Shown: piece after piece, positions 52,785 to 61,488 of the stretch
Position numbering within the stretch: the stretch's first letter is position 1
Layout of the letters: each line of letters opens with the position of its first letter
Source: Stieleria sp. JC731
GTDB lineage: Bacteria > Planctomycetota > Planctomycetia > Pirellulales > Pirellulaceae
Assembly: GCF_020966635.1 (NCBI RefSeq)
Contig: NZ_JAJKFQ010000003.1
Coordinates: 62,001 to 126,000 of the forward strand
Direction of reading: 5' to 3'
DNA: 64,000 bases
The notes under the pieces: model-generated
What the model was told of the DNA's origin: nothing
The model's input: only the letters and a program-made list of their open reading frames with translations
Databases searched by the model: none
Made by a program: the position numbers and the translations under genes

Positions 52785-54641
52785 ATGTCACCTACAAAGC
52801 TGTCTCGTGTATTAGCCTTATTGCACTATCATCGTCCTCGCCAATTCTTGTGGCGGGGCTACAGGACTATACAACGCAAAGTCCGTCAAAAGCTTCCTTC
52901 CAATTGGGTCTATCAAGCTCCCAAAGGACCATCGAAATGGAAGCCAATGGCCCGTGAGGCCTTCCGCCAAATCGCTCTCCAAAGAGTTGACCTTTGGCCT
53001 GTCAGAAACGAACACGTCACCAAAATCGCCGAAGGTACGTTTTCTTTTCTGAACCATCAGCTTCAAATCGGAGCGATTGATTCGAATGGCAACATGACTG
53101 TCGATTGGTCACCAGAGTCGACTCGACTCTGGCGATTCCATCTACAATCACAAGAGTTTTTGCTCAAAGTCGCCGCCAATGAAGGACCAGAATTTGCCGC
53201 TCTCTTGATGCAATCATGGCTATCGCAGCCGGATCATCGTCACCCGATGAAAGATCCCGATGCATGGCATCCCTTTTGTATTTCAAGGCGACTTCCGGTT
53301 TGGCTTTGCGTCGATGCAATCCATGATGTTTCATCAATCATCGGCCCCGATTTCTTTGACTCCGTAGCAGGGCAAGTCCAATGGCTGCATAGGAACATGG
53401 AATGGGACCTGGGCGGCAATCATCTGCTCGAAAACTTGACCGCGTTATACATGGCAGGATGCTTCCTTGAACCGGTTGCACCACTCGACTTGCGAGGAAT
53501 TGAACGTTGCTTGCTAGATCAACTTAAAATTCAAATCCTGCCATCGGGCGAGCACTACGAACGGACACCGACTTATCATACGTTGATGCTGGTCTGCGTA
53601 TTGCAGTGCGTGGAAGCGGCTCGATTTGTCAAATCAGATGCGGAACTTCCGCTGGTCGAAATCGCAAACAAAATGGCTCGTTTTCTGGATTCGATCACGT
53701 CGCCTGATGATTCGATTCCGCTACTGGCAGACTCCGTTGTGGCAGAGACACCGGACTTGAAACAACTTCAGAATTGGTGTCATCGCCTGAACATTTTCGG
53801 CACCGAATGCTGCAAGACATCGGACTATTGGGTAATCAATCGCCCCGAGAAGCATCAGCTACTGTGCGACCTTGGCCCATTGGCGTGCGACCACTTGCCA
53901 GCCCACGGACATGCGGACCTCTTTCAAATTACCGCCTCGTTCTTCGGCCAACAGGGCATCGTCGATACGGGAAACTATCAATATGAACCGGGTGATATGC
54001 GGATGCGATGCCGCCGCACCGACGCTCACAACGTACTGCAGCTAGGGGAGCTTGAGCATTGTGACATCTGGTCTAGCTTTCGGATGGGACGCCGAGGGCA
54101 TCCGATTGCACGCCACGAAGGCGAAACATCAACGACTCGCTGGGTTGCCACAGCCCATGATGCATTCTCAGGTCCTAGCGGACGAATCTTAATAGCGTAT
54201 GCCAGTCAATGGACAATCCTCGATTGGTACTCCGCAGCGGATCGCCTACAGGACACAGTTCGGTCTCCTTTACACTGGCATCCGAGTTGGACTTTAGAAG
54301 CTTCCCAAGATTCGGCTACGTGGAAAGCTGATCATAAAAACGATTCTTACGGTACGATCACCATCGTCGGTGACGGTAGCAGCACGGCGCATATCGTTAT
54401 TGAAGAAGGGATCTACTGCCCGGACTTCGGTGAACTGTTCGCGAATCAAGTTGCCACGCTGACCAGCAAGATGCAACAAGTTGGTTGGCTCCGCTGGCGC
54501 ATCTTGCTGGACGAGAACGCCGAATTGATCGACGAATCGGTCGAGATCTCATCCGATGAGATCAACATCGCAAGCGAGAATGAAAACTTGCTTCAGCTGA
54601 ACATCAAAGACGGACATCTGCTGTCCGCACAAATGGCTTAA
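52785..54641 (+). CDS. Heparinase II/III-type polysaccharide lyase
   Basis: The N-terminal alpha/alpha toroid contains GGNHLLENLTALYMAGCFLEP and ERTPTYHTLMLVCVLQCVEA with the Asn, Tyr and His typical of the catalytic site. The C-terminal beta-sheet domain begins at PLACDHLPAHGHADLFQITASFFGQQGIVDTG (His-rich metal-site motif) and continues YEPGDMRMRCRRTDAHNVLQLGE. No signal peptide is evident, as in the biosynthetic members, which may trim or modify the glycan rather than degrade it outside. It ends the co-directional gene run, 14 bp after the WbuB-like gene. Confidence 0.88.
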   Translation: MSPTKLSRVLALLHYHRPRQFLWRGYRTIQRKVRQKLPSNWVYQAPKGPSKWKPMAREAFRQIALQRVDLWPVRNEHVTKIAEGTFSFLNHQLQIGAIDSNGNMTVDWSPESTRLWRFHLQSQEFLLKVAANEGPEFAALLMQSWLSQPDHRHPMKDPDAWHPFCISRRLPVWLCVDAIHDVSSIIGPDFFDSVAGQVQWLHRNMEWDLGGNHLLENLTALYMAGCFLEPVAPLDLRGIERCLLDQLKIQILPSGEHYERTPTYHTLMLVCVLQCVEAARFVKSDAELPLVEIANKMARFLDSITSPDDSIPLLADSVVAETPDLKQLQNWCHRLNIFGTECCKTSDYWVINRPEKHQLLCDLGPLACDHLPAHGHADLFQITASFFGQQGIVDTGNYQYEPGDMRMRCRRTDAHNVLQLGELEHCDIWSSFRMGRRGHPIARHEGETSTTRWVATAHDAFSGPSGRILIAYASQWTILDWYSAADRLQDTVRSPLHWHPSWTLEASQDSATWKADHKNDSYGTITIVGDGSSTAHIVIEEGIYCPDFGELFANQVATLTSKMQQVGWLRWRILLDENAELIDESVEISSDEINIASENENLLQLNIKDGHLLSAQMA

Positions 54642-54647
54642 CAAATG

Positions 54648-54706
54648 TTGATTTTCGATTTTGGTCGCTTACAAAGTCAAAGGCGACAATAGAAAATCAA
54701 TAGGCT
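54648..54706. terminator. Bidirectional hairpin carrying dispersed motif copy 3
   Basis: In the 66-bp gap between two convergent genes, TTGATTTTC (54648-54656) pairs with GAAAATCAA (54692-54700), enclosing a second stem GTCGC / GCGAC. The downstream arm lies inside the dispersed motif GGCGACAATAGAAAATCAA (54682-54700, continuing TAGGCT to 54706); TTACAAAGTC (54669-54678) is shared with copy 1. This suggests the motif works as a transcription end. Confidence 0.55.
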
Positions 54707-54707
54707 G

Positions 54708-55784
54708 CTAAGCCAGCTTACGAAGCGACACCGCGTGTGTCGTATACGTGAGCGTGCACCTCTCATGCAGACGCACATGCCAAGGAAAGTCTCCTTCGGC
54801 AATTAGCTGCAGTCTGCCAAGCGCGTTTGGCGAACTCTGGTCAAGCAACTGACGCAAAATCGCGTCGCTGGCCCCTCTAAAATCGCCGCGTTGGGAATGG
54901 CCCCCAATCCAAGACTCGACTCCTGTCGCCGACTCGCTCCAATCGTAGGGGCAGGCGACGACTGCGGAAGCCCCGGCTTTGATTGATTGATCGATTGCCA
55001 ATAGCAACTGCATTGGCGAGTGCACACAGTCGAGCAAGTTCATCGAAACGGCGGCTGAGAACGATGCAGGGTTAAACGGCAAAGCGGTGGCATCGCACGC
55101 CCAAAAGTCGACATGCTCGGTATTCCCAAGCTGGACCTCAAATGACCGCCGATCATAGACCATGCCAACTCGCCGACGCGAATAGTTCAGGACATTTGAT
55201 CTGGTCAGTTGTGAAGCGATCTTCAGCATCGGAAAATGCAGGTCGATTCCGAGGACCGGTCGATTAAATCGCTTCGCCAGTTCGAAACTGCTACGACCTG
55301 CGCCACACCCAAGATCCAGTATCGGACCGCTGCCGGTCAGTTGAAAATCGGCAAGGTCAATGGCAGACGTCATCACCTGAATCATTGAACCTGAAGACAG
55401 GTCAGAACGATCTTCCACTGGATCAAATTCTGAGTAGTGATCCCAGAGATAGCTACTGAGTTGCTGTCGGTTAGAATTGAATGCTGATGAAGGTCCTGCA
55501 CAATCACCCAGGATACTTTCGACATCCGCCCCCAAGTCCTCGCGCAAGCAGATGTTGTTCAAGTTGTTTGCGAGATACGTTCGCAAGTCTTGTAGGATGA
55601 CAGGAATTGCATCGATGATCGGATACTCATGCCGACAAGACGCGTTGCTACATTCGAGACGCCCCTCGGTGACATGATTTCCTTCTTGTCTATCGATGCT
55701 GACGATTTTCAATGCAGCCGCAGAATCTTCGGTACGACAAACCGGACAAACCGGCTGCAATGCCTCAAATAGCTCCAACCTCAT
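54708..55784 (-). CDS. Zinc-ribbon (Trm112-like) domain fused to a SAM methyltransferase, last gene of the T6SS run
   Basis: The N-terminus carries C13-x2-C16 ... C45-x4-C50 followed by YPIIDAIPVIL, the Trm112 type of zinc ribbon. The remainder is a class I methyltransferase with ILDLGCGAGRSSFELAK near residue 155, GIDLHFPMLKIAS, and WACDATALPFNPASFSAAVSMNLLD. It lies 5 bp downstream of the PAAR gene on the same strand, so it is likely co-transcribed with the secretion genes. Methylation of a T6SS component or effector is possible; neither is known. Confidence 0.82.
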   Translation of the reverse strand: MRLELFEALQPVCPVCRTEDSAAALKIVSIDRQEGNHVTEGRLECSNASCRHEYPIIDAIPVILQDLRTYLANNLNNICLREDLGADVESILGDCAGPSSAFNSNRQQLSSYLWDHYSEFDPVEDRSDLSSGSMIQVMTSAIDLADFQLTGSGPILDLGCGAGRSSFELAKRFNRPVLGIDLHFPMLKIASQLTRSNVLNYSRRRVGMVYDRRSFEVQLGNTEHVDFWACDATALPFNPASFSAAVSMNLLDCVHSPMQLLLAIDQSIKAGASAVVACPYDWSESATGVESWIGGHSQRGDFRGASDAILRQLLDQSSPNALGRLQLIAEGDFPWHVRLHERCTLTYTTHAVSLRKLA

Positions 55785-55789
55785 CGGGA

Positions 55790-56176
55790 TCAGCCACCGA
55801 TCAAAACGGTTGGTTCACAAGGCGGCAGAATCTTACCAACCGGACTTGGGATCGGAGCAACACAGCTTGTGTGTGAAGTCATATCGTTGGAACGGGCGGC
55901 GGGCATGCCTCCGATTAACACACTTGCGGAGCCTTTGGCGACCATCGCCGGCCCGCCCGGCACACAACTCGGCAGCATGCATGGTGTTGTCGTGTCAGTC
56001 ACCCTTGCCGCCGGCTTTCCACCAATCATCACGTTCGGAGCCCCTTTGATGATGGTCACCGGAACGGCCGGATGCGCAACCGGAGTCGGCACGGGGGCGG
56101 CCGGGTGGATGGGCGCGTGGCAGTGTGGCGCGTCTTGTTTCGCCATATCGCCCATGCGAGCTGCGGGTTGTCCCAT
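55790..56176 (-). CDS. PAAR-domain spike-tip protein
   Basis: PAAR proteins form the cone that sharpens the VgrG spike and can carry effectors. The sequence has the repeated family blocks MGQPAARMGDMAKQDAPHCH, PNVMIGGKPAARVTDTTTPC and ASVLIGGMPAARSNDMTSH, with His and Cys as the zinc ligands. At 128 residues it is a bare PAAR domain plus a Pro-rich segment and no C-terminal toxin. The next upstream gene on the strand is the prolyl isomerase. Confidence 0.93.
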   Translation of the reverse strand: MGQPAARMGDMAKQDAPHCHAPIHPAAPVPTPVAHPAVPVTIIKGAPNVMIGGKPAARVTDTTTPCMLPSCVPGGPAMVAKGSASVLIGGMPAARSNDMTSHTSCVAPIPSPVGKILPPCEPTVLIGG

Positions 56177-56248
56177 CGTTTGATCTTCCTTCAGGGTGCG
56201 TTTCTTTCTGTCTACTTTATCGTCAAAGATGACTCAAGACCAAGCCCG

Positions 56249-56527
56249 CTAGCCCGTTCGACCGATCAGTTCGACAAGATGAAACCCATGTTGGGTTTGA
56301 ATGGGCCCATAGATCCCACCCGGTTCCGCTTGCACGATGACGGCGTCAATTTCAGGAGGCAGATGTCCGGCACCAATTCCCTTCAATTCGCCTCCCTGAC
56401 AAGCAGTCGGACATGTCGAGTACATTTGGGCTAATTGTCCAAAGTCGGCTCCGTCTTGCCAAAGCTGCATGATCTCCCGAGCCTGCTGCTCGGAAGCGAC
56501 CTGGATATGCTTGGCGTCGTATCGCAT
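56249..56527 (-). CDS. Minimal parvulin-type prolyl isomerase
   Basis: Only 92 residues, the size of a bare parvulin (PpiC) domain. YDAKHIQVASEQQAREIM, DFGQLAQMYSTCPTACQGGELKGIG, DAVIVQAEPGGIYGPIQTQHGFHLVEL are the family's ordered blocks, including both core His. It has no signal peptide, so it works in the cytoplasm. It sits between the Ala-rich protein and PAAR genes of the T6SS run, which suggests help in folding the spike or effector. Such a gene is not a usual T6SS part. Confidence 0.9.
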   Translation of the reverse strand: MRYDAKHIQVASEQQAREIMQLWQDGADFGQLAQMYSTCPTACQGGELKGIGAGHLPPEIDAVIVQAEPGGIYGPIQTQHGFHLVELIGRTG

Positions 56528-56539
56528 CGTTGACTGTCC

Positions 56540-57646
56540 TTACTGACCTGCGACGCAGAAGATATTTGGGCAGCTAACATCGCCAATCATCGGAGTTTCG
56601 GCTGCGGCTTCAAAGGTTCCAGCCATGGAACCGGCCAAACTAAGGCTATCCATTCCTGGGATCGCTGGCGGCGAAATTTCCGCGACCACTGACGCCGCAG
56701 CACCTGCTCCGGCGGATAATTCCGCACTTGCTGAAATGGCCGCTGCTAACATGGCGGTGACTTCTGCGCTGGCCATCAATTCTGCTGAAAACGAAGCAGT
56801 CGCTTCGATAGCAGCCGAAATTGCTGCGGAAACATTTGCGGCAGTCGCATCGAGGCTCGGCATGGACGCTTCGCCACCGCCAGAGGCTTCTGACACTAAA
56901 GCGAAATCACTTAGCCCAGCACTGATTTCACCCATTTCACCCTGGCTAAGTTCCAGTGGCGGGACGCTTAGACCAGCTGTCGCCTCGATGGTCGCTGCAA
57001 ACTCGCCAGGCGAGCTGATATCCATTCCCAGAGCGACCGCCGCATTGACCGCCCGGGCGGCCAATGCGATCTGAGTTGCCATCTCCAAGGAAACGGTCCC
57101 GGCCACCGATGCTGTAAGGCTAGCGGCGGCTTCGATTGCAGCCGCAAAGCTCGCTTCGATCGCGGCCGCAATTTCGCCCGGTGAAAGACTTGGTGCGGCC
57201 AAATCGATTCCAAGAGATTGCTGTATCGATCCGCCAAGTGCTAGCGCCGCAGGTAGGTTCCCGGTGGGCGCCACCGCTGCCGCACTGGACTCGCCGAGTC
57301 CGCTTAGCGTCGGTGCTGCAATGTTAAGTGAACCTGCCGCCAAAGAGAGCTGAGCTTCTGCGTTTGGCGCGGTTAGGTTCAATCCTAGATCGCTACTCGC
57401 TTGAGCCATCGCTTCCAAGGCCAGGACTGCTTCGATCGAAACAGGAGGGAATTCGGCGTTAAGGACTGCATCAAGCGCCCCCGACAAAGCTGCTTGTGCA
57501 ACGGCGTTAATCGCCGCAGCCGCACTCGCCATCGCAGCCAAGTCCCCAGCCCCGGCAGGAAGCGGCGGCATGGCGACGGCTGGGAACGATGCTGACTGAA
57601 CGGCAACGTTCATCGCGGCAACTTTGGGAAGGCAAATGCAGCGCAT
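56540..57646 (-). CDS. Ala-rich repeat protein of the T6SS run (possible effector or structural cargo)
   Basis: The 368-residue protein is more than a third Ala, almost devoid of Lys and Arg after residue 8, and acidic. Three units of about 60 residues recur, marked by LGLNL (87), LGIDL (145) and LGMDI (206), the last two followed by SPGEIAAAIEA (155) and SPGEFAATIEA (212). Cys pairs lie only at the ends (Cys3, Cys5; Cys359, Cys364). No signal peptide and no named family. The ATG at 57646 is used because the CxC is then present; an ATG at 57613 is the alternative. It lies directly between clpV and the prolyl isomerase gene, 28 bp and 12 bp away. Confidence 0.72.
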   Translation of the reverse strand: MRCICLPKVAAMNVAVQSASFPAVAMPPLPAGAGDLAAMASAAAAINAVAQAALSGALDAVLNAEFPPVSIEAVLALEAMAQASSDLGLNLTAPNAEAQLSLAAGSLNIAAPTLSGLGESSAAAVAPTGNLPAALALGGSIQQSLGIDLAAPSLSPGEIAAAIEASFAAAIEAAASLTASVAGTVSLEMATQIALAARAVNAAVALGMDISSPGEFAATIEATAGLSVPPLELSQGEMGEISAGLSDFALVSEASGGGEASMPSLDATAANVSAAISAAIEATASFSAELMASAEVTAMLAAAISASAELSAGAGAAASVVAEISPPAIPGMDSLSLAGSMAGTFEAAAETPMIGDVSCPNIFCVAGQ

Positions 57647-57674
57647 TGATATTCACTCAAATCCGTTCGAATGA

Positions 57675-60440
57675 TCAATCGAAAGCATACGAGAACTCGC
57701 CGTTGTCAATTTTGACGTGGACGCGTTGGATCGGTTTGCCTTCCATCATTCGAGTTAAGAACTCGCTGCTGATGTTTGGCAGAACGGTGTTGGTCAGAAT
57801 CGCATCAATCATCCGACCGCCGCTATCGAGTTCGGTGCAACGACTCGCGATCAAATCAATCACATCGTCATCGTAAGTGAATGGCAGATCGTGATTCTTT
57901 TGGATCCGTTTTTCGATGCGGCTGAGTTGCAACTTGGTGATCGCGCTGATCATTTCATCGTTCAGCGGGAAGTACGGAATCGTTACGATACGGCCCAGCA
58001 ATGCCGGTGGGAAGACTTTCAACAACTCTGGACGCAACGCTTTCGCCAACCCTTCTGCTTCCGGCATCAGCTCAGGATCTTTGCAAAGATTCATCGTTAG
58101 ATCGGTGCCAGCGTTGGTGGTCAACAGGATCAGTGTGTTTTTGAAATCGATCACACGCCCTTCGCCATCTTCCATCCATCCCTTGTCGAAGACCTGGAAA
58201 AAAATTTCGTGGACGTCATGGTGAGCTTTTTCGACTTCGTCCAGCAAAACGACGCTATAGGGACGGCGCCGGACCGCTTCGGTCAACACACCGCCTTCGC
58301 CGTAACCGACATAGCCGGGAGGGGCACCTTTGAGTGTGCTGACGGTATGAGCTTCTTGAAATTCGCTCATGTTGATCGTGATCACATTTTGTTCGCCGCC
58401 ATAAAGTGCTTCGGCAAGCGCCAACGCGGTTTCTGTCTTTCCGACTCCGGATGGGCCGGCAAGCATGAACACACCGATTGGCTTGTTGGGATTATCCAAG
58501 CTTGCTCGTGACGTTTGAATACGACGTGCGATCATCTCCAACGCGTGGCGTTGCCCGATAATGCGGTCGTTCAAAATGTTTGCCAAATTCAACACCGTGG
58601 CAACTTCGTCTTTCACCATTCGGCCGACAGGAATGCCGGTCCAATCGCCAACGACCGATGCGACAGCTTGTTCGTCAACGGTCGGCAAGATCAATGGTGT
58701 TTCGCCTTGCAGTTCATGGAGCTTTGTCTGCAACGACTTCAGTTCTTGCAGCAATGTTTTTCGATCTTCTTCACTGGCGGGCTCGGCAGCCGATTCGCCA
58801 GCCGAATCACCTGATTGCGAAGCGACGTTTTCGGCCTCCGCATCGGCAGCCTTTTCCAAACGGCTGTTCGTGCCTTCAACTTTTCCGCTGTTGCCACGAA
58901 GCTTCGCGCGAATGCCCAGAATTTGCTCGACTAAGTCTTTCTCTTCGTTCCAACGAGCCTCTAGTTTTTCCAGACGGGCTTCTTCTTCTTTCAGTTCTGC
59001 CTCCGCCGTTGCCTGACGGTCGCTGGTATCAACGCCAACCAAATTTTCATCGGCGATGATGCCCAATACAGTCTTAAGTGCTTCGATTCGCTTGCGGCAA
59101 TCATCAACTTCGGCGGGCACGGCATGCTGGCTGATCGCGACACGTGCGGCAGCGGTATCGAGCAAGCTGACGCATTTGTCCGGCAGCTGCCGAGCGGGGA
59201 TATATCGATGCGAAAGACGAACGGCCGCTTCGAGTGCTTCGTCAAGAACCTTGACTTTGTGATGCTGCTCCAGAGTCGATGCCATGCCACGCATCATCAG
59301 GATTGCACGCTCCTCGCTGGGCTCTTCGACCTGGACGACTTGGAACCGCCGCGTTAGTGCGGGGTCTTTTTCGATGTGCTTTTTGTATTCGGCCCACGTC
59401 GTTGCAGCGACGGTTCGCAGGGTACCACGCGCAAGCGCCGGCTTCAGTAGGTTCGCCGCGTCGCCGGTACCTTCGGCACCACCAGCACCGACCAAGGTAT
59501 GAGCTTCGTCGATGAAAAGAATGATCGGTTTTTCCGATGCTTGGACTTCTTCGATAACTTGTTTGAGGCGATTTTCGAACTCGCCTTTCATGCTTGCACC
59601 AGCTTGCAGCAGACCGACATCAAGCGATCGCAGTGAAACATCTTGCAGCGGCGGCGGCACATCACCGGCGGCAATCTTCAATGCAAAGCCTTCGACAACT
59701 GCGGTTTTACCAACGCCCGCTTCACCGGTCAGGATGGGATTGTTTTGACGCCTTCGCATCAGGATGTCGATGATCTGACGAATCTCTTCGTCTCGTCCAA
59801 CAATCGGGTCGATCTTGCCTTGGCGGGCATTTTCGGTGAGGTCGACGGTAAAGCGTTTGAGCGCTTCTTGCTTGCCCATGGCTGCTGGTGGCATCGCCCC
59901 ACTGGCCTCACCAGGAACAGCTCCGCCGCCGACTTGGAAACCGTCGGTCGCTCCCAGATTTTCTTCCGGTGAGCCGCTGACCACTTCGTCGAATCGGTCA
60001 GTCAGAGTATCCAGCTTGATCTTGTCAAACTCTTCGGAGATCGAGACCAATGCGTTCTTCAGCGATCGGGTCTTCAGAATTCCGACAATCAAATGCCCGG
60101 TTCGGACTTGCGATTCGCCGAACATCAACGTGCCATAAACCCAACCGCGTTCGACAGACTCTTCGATGTGTGACGAGAGGTCAGAAATCGACGTCGAACC
60201 GCGAGGCAGCTTTTCCAAGGCGTTTGTCAGATCTTTTACCAGACGCGAAGGATTGATGTTGAACTGTTTGACAATGCAGTGCAAGTCAGAGTTTTCTAGC
60301 TGCAAGATCTGGTTGATCCAGTGGACCAATTCGACGTACGGGTTACCACGCATTTTGCAAAACACGGTGGCACTCTCGATGGACTTGTAGCCAACGCTGT
60401 TTAGCTTTCCGAAAAGTGAAGTTCGGCTGATGTCGGACAC
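57675..60440 (-). CDS. clpV: T6SS sheath-recycling ATPase ClpV (TssH)
   Basis: ClpV unfolds the contracted TssB/TssC sheath so that it can be reused. The Clp N-terminal domain (residues 1-170) is followed by AAA+ module 1 ([34 protein letters not shown]), a coiled middle region rich in Glu and Ala, and module 2 ([41 protein letters not shown]). The 921 residues match the family. [20 protein letters not shown] is the linker pattern that separates ClpV from ClpB. 31 bp after tssG. Confidence 0.95.
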   Translation of the reverse strand: MSDISRTSLFGKLNSVGYKSIESATVFCKMRGNPYVELVHWINQILQLENSDLHCIVKQFNINPSRLVKDLTNALEKLPRGSTSISDLSSHIEESVERGWVYGTLMFGESQVRTGHLIVGILKTRSLKNALVSISEEFDKIKLDTLTDRFDEVVSGSPEENLGATDGFQVGGGAVPGEASGAMPPAAMGKQEALKRFTVDLTENARQGKIDPIVGRDEEIRQIIDILMRRRQNNPILTGEAGVGKTAVVEGFALKIAAGDVPPPLQDVSLRSLDVGLLQAGASMKGEFENRLKQVIEEVQASEKPIILFIDEAHTLVGAGGAEGTGDAANLLKPALARGTLRTVAATTWAEYKKHIEKDPALTRRFQVVQVEEPSEERAILMMRGMASTLEQHHKVKVLDEALEAAVRLSHRYIPARQLPDKCVSLLDTAAARVAISQHAVPAEVDDCRKRIEALKTVLGIIADENLVGVDTSDRQATAEAELKEEEARLEKLEARWNEEKDLVEQILGIRAKLRGNSGKVEGTNSRLEKAADAEAENVASQSGDSAGESAAEPASEEDRKTLLQELKSLQTKLHELQGETPLILPTVDEQAVASVVGDWTGIPVGRMVKDEVATVLNLANILNDRIIGQRHALEMIARRIQTSRASLDNPNKPIGVFMLAGPSGVGKTETALALAEALYGGEQNVITINMSEFQEAHTVSTLKGAPPGYVGYGEGGVLTEAVRRRPYSVVLLDEVEKAHHDVHEIFFQVFDKGWMEDGEGRVIDFKNTLILLTTNAGTDLTMNLCKDPELMPEAEGLAKALRPELLKVFPPALLGRIVTIPYFPLNDEMISAITKLQLSRIEKRIQKNHDLPFTYDDDVIDLIASRCTELDSGGRMIDAILTNTVLPNISSEFLTRMMEGKPIQRVHVKIDNGEFSYAFD

Positions 60441-60471
60441 GTTCGATTCCTTCGCGGTTGCGATGTTTTGT

Positions 60472-61488
60472 CTAAAGGGTGATTAAAAGATCATCGGGAT
60501 CGTGTGTGACCCCTTCGTTATCAAGCCACATGGTTTCACCGAGTTGAGCGTGCCCGAGCTGCCATGATGGTGTGTCTTCTTGACGAAGAATTAGATTCAA
60601 ATCCCAAGCAAGTTCTTCGCCGATGTAGTTTTTGACCAAATCTGAAAGCCGGTCCAAGCTGCGTCCTTCCGGCAGCATTCTGATGAAGTCTTCCCAACGG
60701 ACCGGTCCGATCTTGATTCGAAATTTTTGTTGGCATTGCCAAACATCCGGGCCGACCGTGCAAGCGACTCCCAAAGTCGAGGAGTTCTCGTCGCCGCCAA
60801 GTTGGAACTGATAATCGTTCGGGATTTGCGTCCATTCGCCAACGAATTCTTGGATCTTGCAGGGCAACTGAAAGAAGTCGCCAATCATGTCCTGAAGAGC
60901 TTCCGGATTCTTTGCTTGGCACGCGAAACGACCGGCGTAAAACAGCTTTGCCAAATCAGGAAATTCATCACGCTGTTGAAGCGACTGCATCCCCGTGCCC
61001 ATCAACGATGCCACGAAAACTTGAAACCTATCGTCGTCGGGGCGATCGAATTGCGATGTCGGTTGGGCGTCCGCATGTGCTCGATAAAACAACGACAGCA
61101 TGCGGTGGTGGAACACGTCTAGGAACGCGGCAAAGGTCGGGTCGTCGTGATGCCGCAAGCGATCGCGAACATATTCCGTCAGGTGCAAAGGCAACGCACC
61201 GTTGGGGCCACAAAGGCCAAAGAACCGAACGGCCATCCGGTGAAAGTCACCTTGTTCGCTAGCACTGAATTTCGAAAGCGAAGCCGGTGCGAAAGCCAAT
61301 GAAGGCTCTTGAGTCAAACGAACCTTGTCGTCCGATAGGCGTACGGAATGACCATACCGAGGTGCGTCTGCGAACACGCACTCGAGCAATCGCATCGCAT
61401 GATAAAAATCAAAGCGATACGGTGATTCGGTCATTTTTTGCAGCGTCACTTCTAAAGCGTGTGACGCCGTCCCATCCTCGCGGGCCAT
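60472..61488 (-). CDS. tssG: T6SS baseplate protein TssG
   Basis: TssG forms the baseplate wedge with TssF and TssE. The opening block TESPYRFDFYHAMRLLECVF is the family signature, followed by RYGHSVRLSDDKVRLTQEPSLAFAP, RFFGLCGPNGALPLHLTEYVRDR and LMGTGMQSL. The ATG at 61488 has GAGGT 8-12 bases upstream and overlaps tssF by 37 bp. Length 338 fits. Confidence 0.94.
   Translation of the reverse strand: MAREDGTASHALEVTLQKMTESPYRFDFYHAMRLLECVFADAPRYGHSVRLSDDKVRLTQEPSLAFAPASLSKFSASEQGDFHRMAVRFFGLCGPNGALPLHLTEYVRDRLRHHDDPTFAAFLDVFHHRMLSLFYRAHADAQPTSQFDRPDDDRFQVFVASLMGTGMQSLQQRDEFPDLAKLFYAGRFACQAKNPEALQDMIGDFFQLPCKIQEFVGEWTQIPNDYQFQLGGDENSSTLGVACTVGPDVWQCQQKFRIKIGPVRWEDFIRMLPEGRSLDRLSDLVKNYIGEELAWDLNLILRQEDTPSWQLGHAQLGETMWLDNEGVTHDPDDLLITL

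Noticed and set aside
56625..57074. A 149-residue plus-strand frame opposite the Ala-rich gene
   Set aside because: An Ala-rich coding strand read backwards readily gives open frames; the minus-strand gene fits the operon with short spacings.
57675..60440. ClpB (general disaggregase) instead of ClpV
   Set aside because: It is embedded between tssG and PAAR genes, and its N-terminal domain and linker pattern follow ClpV.
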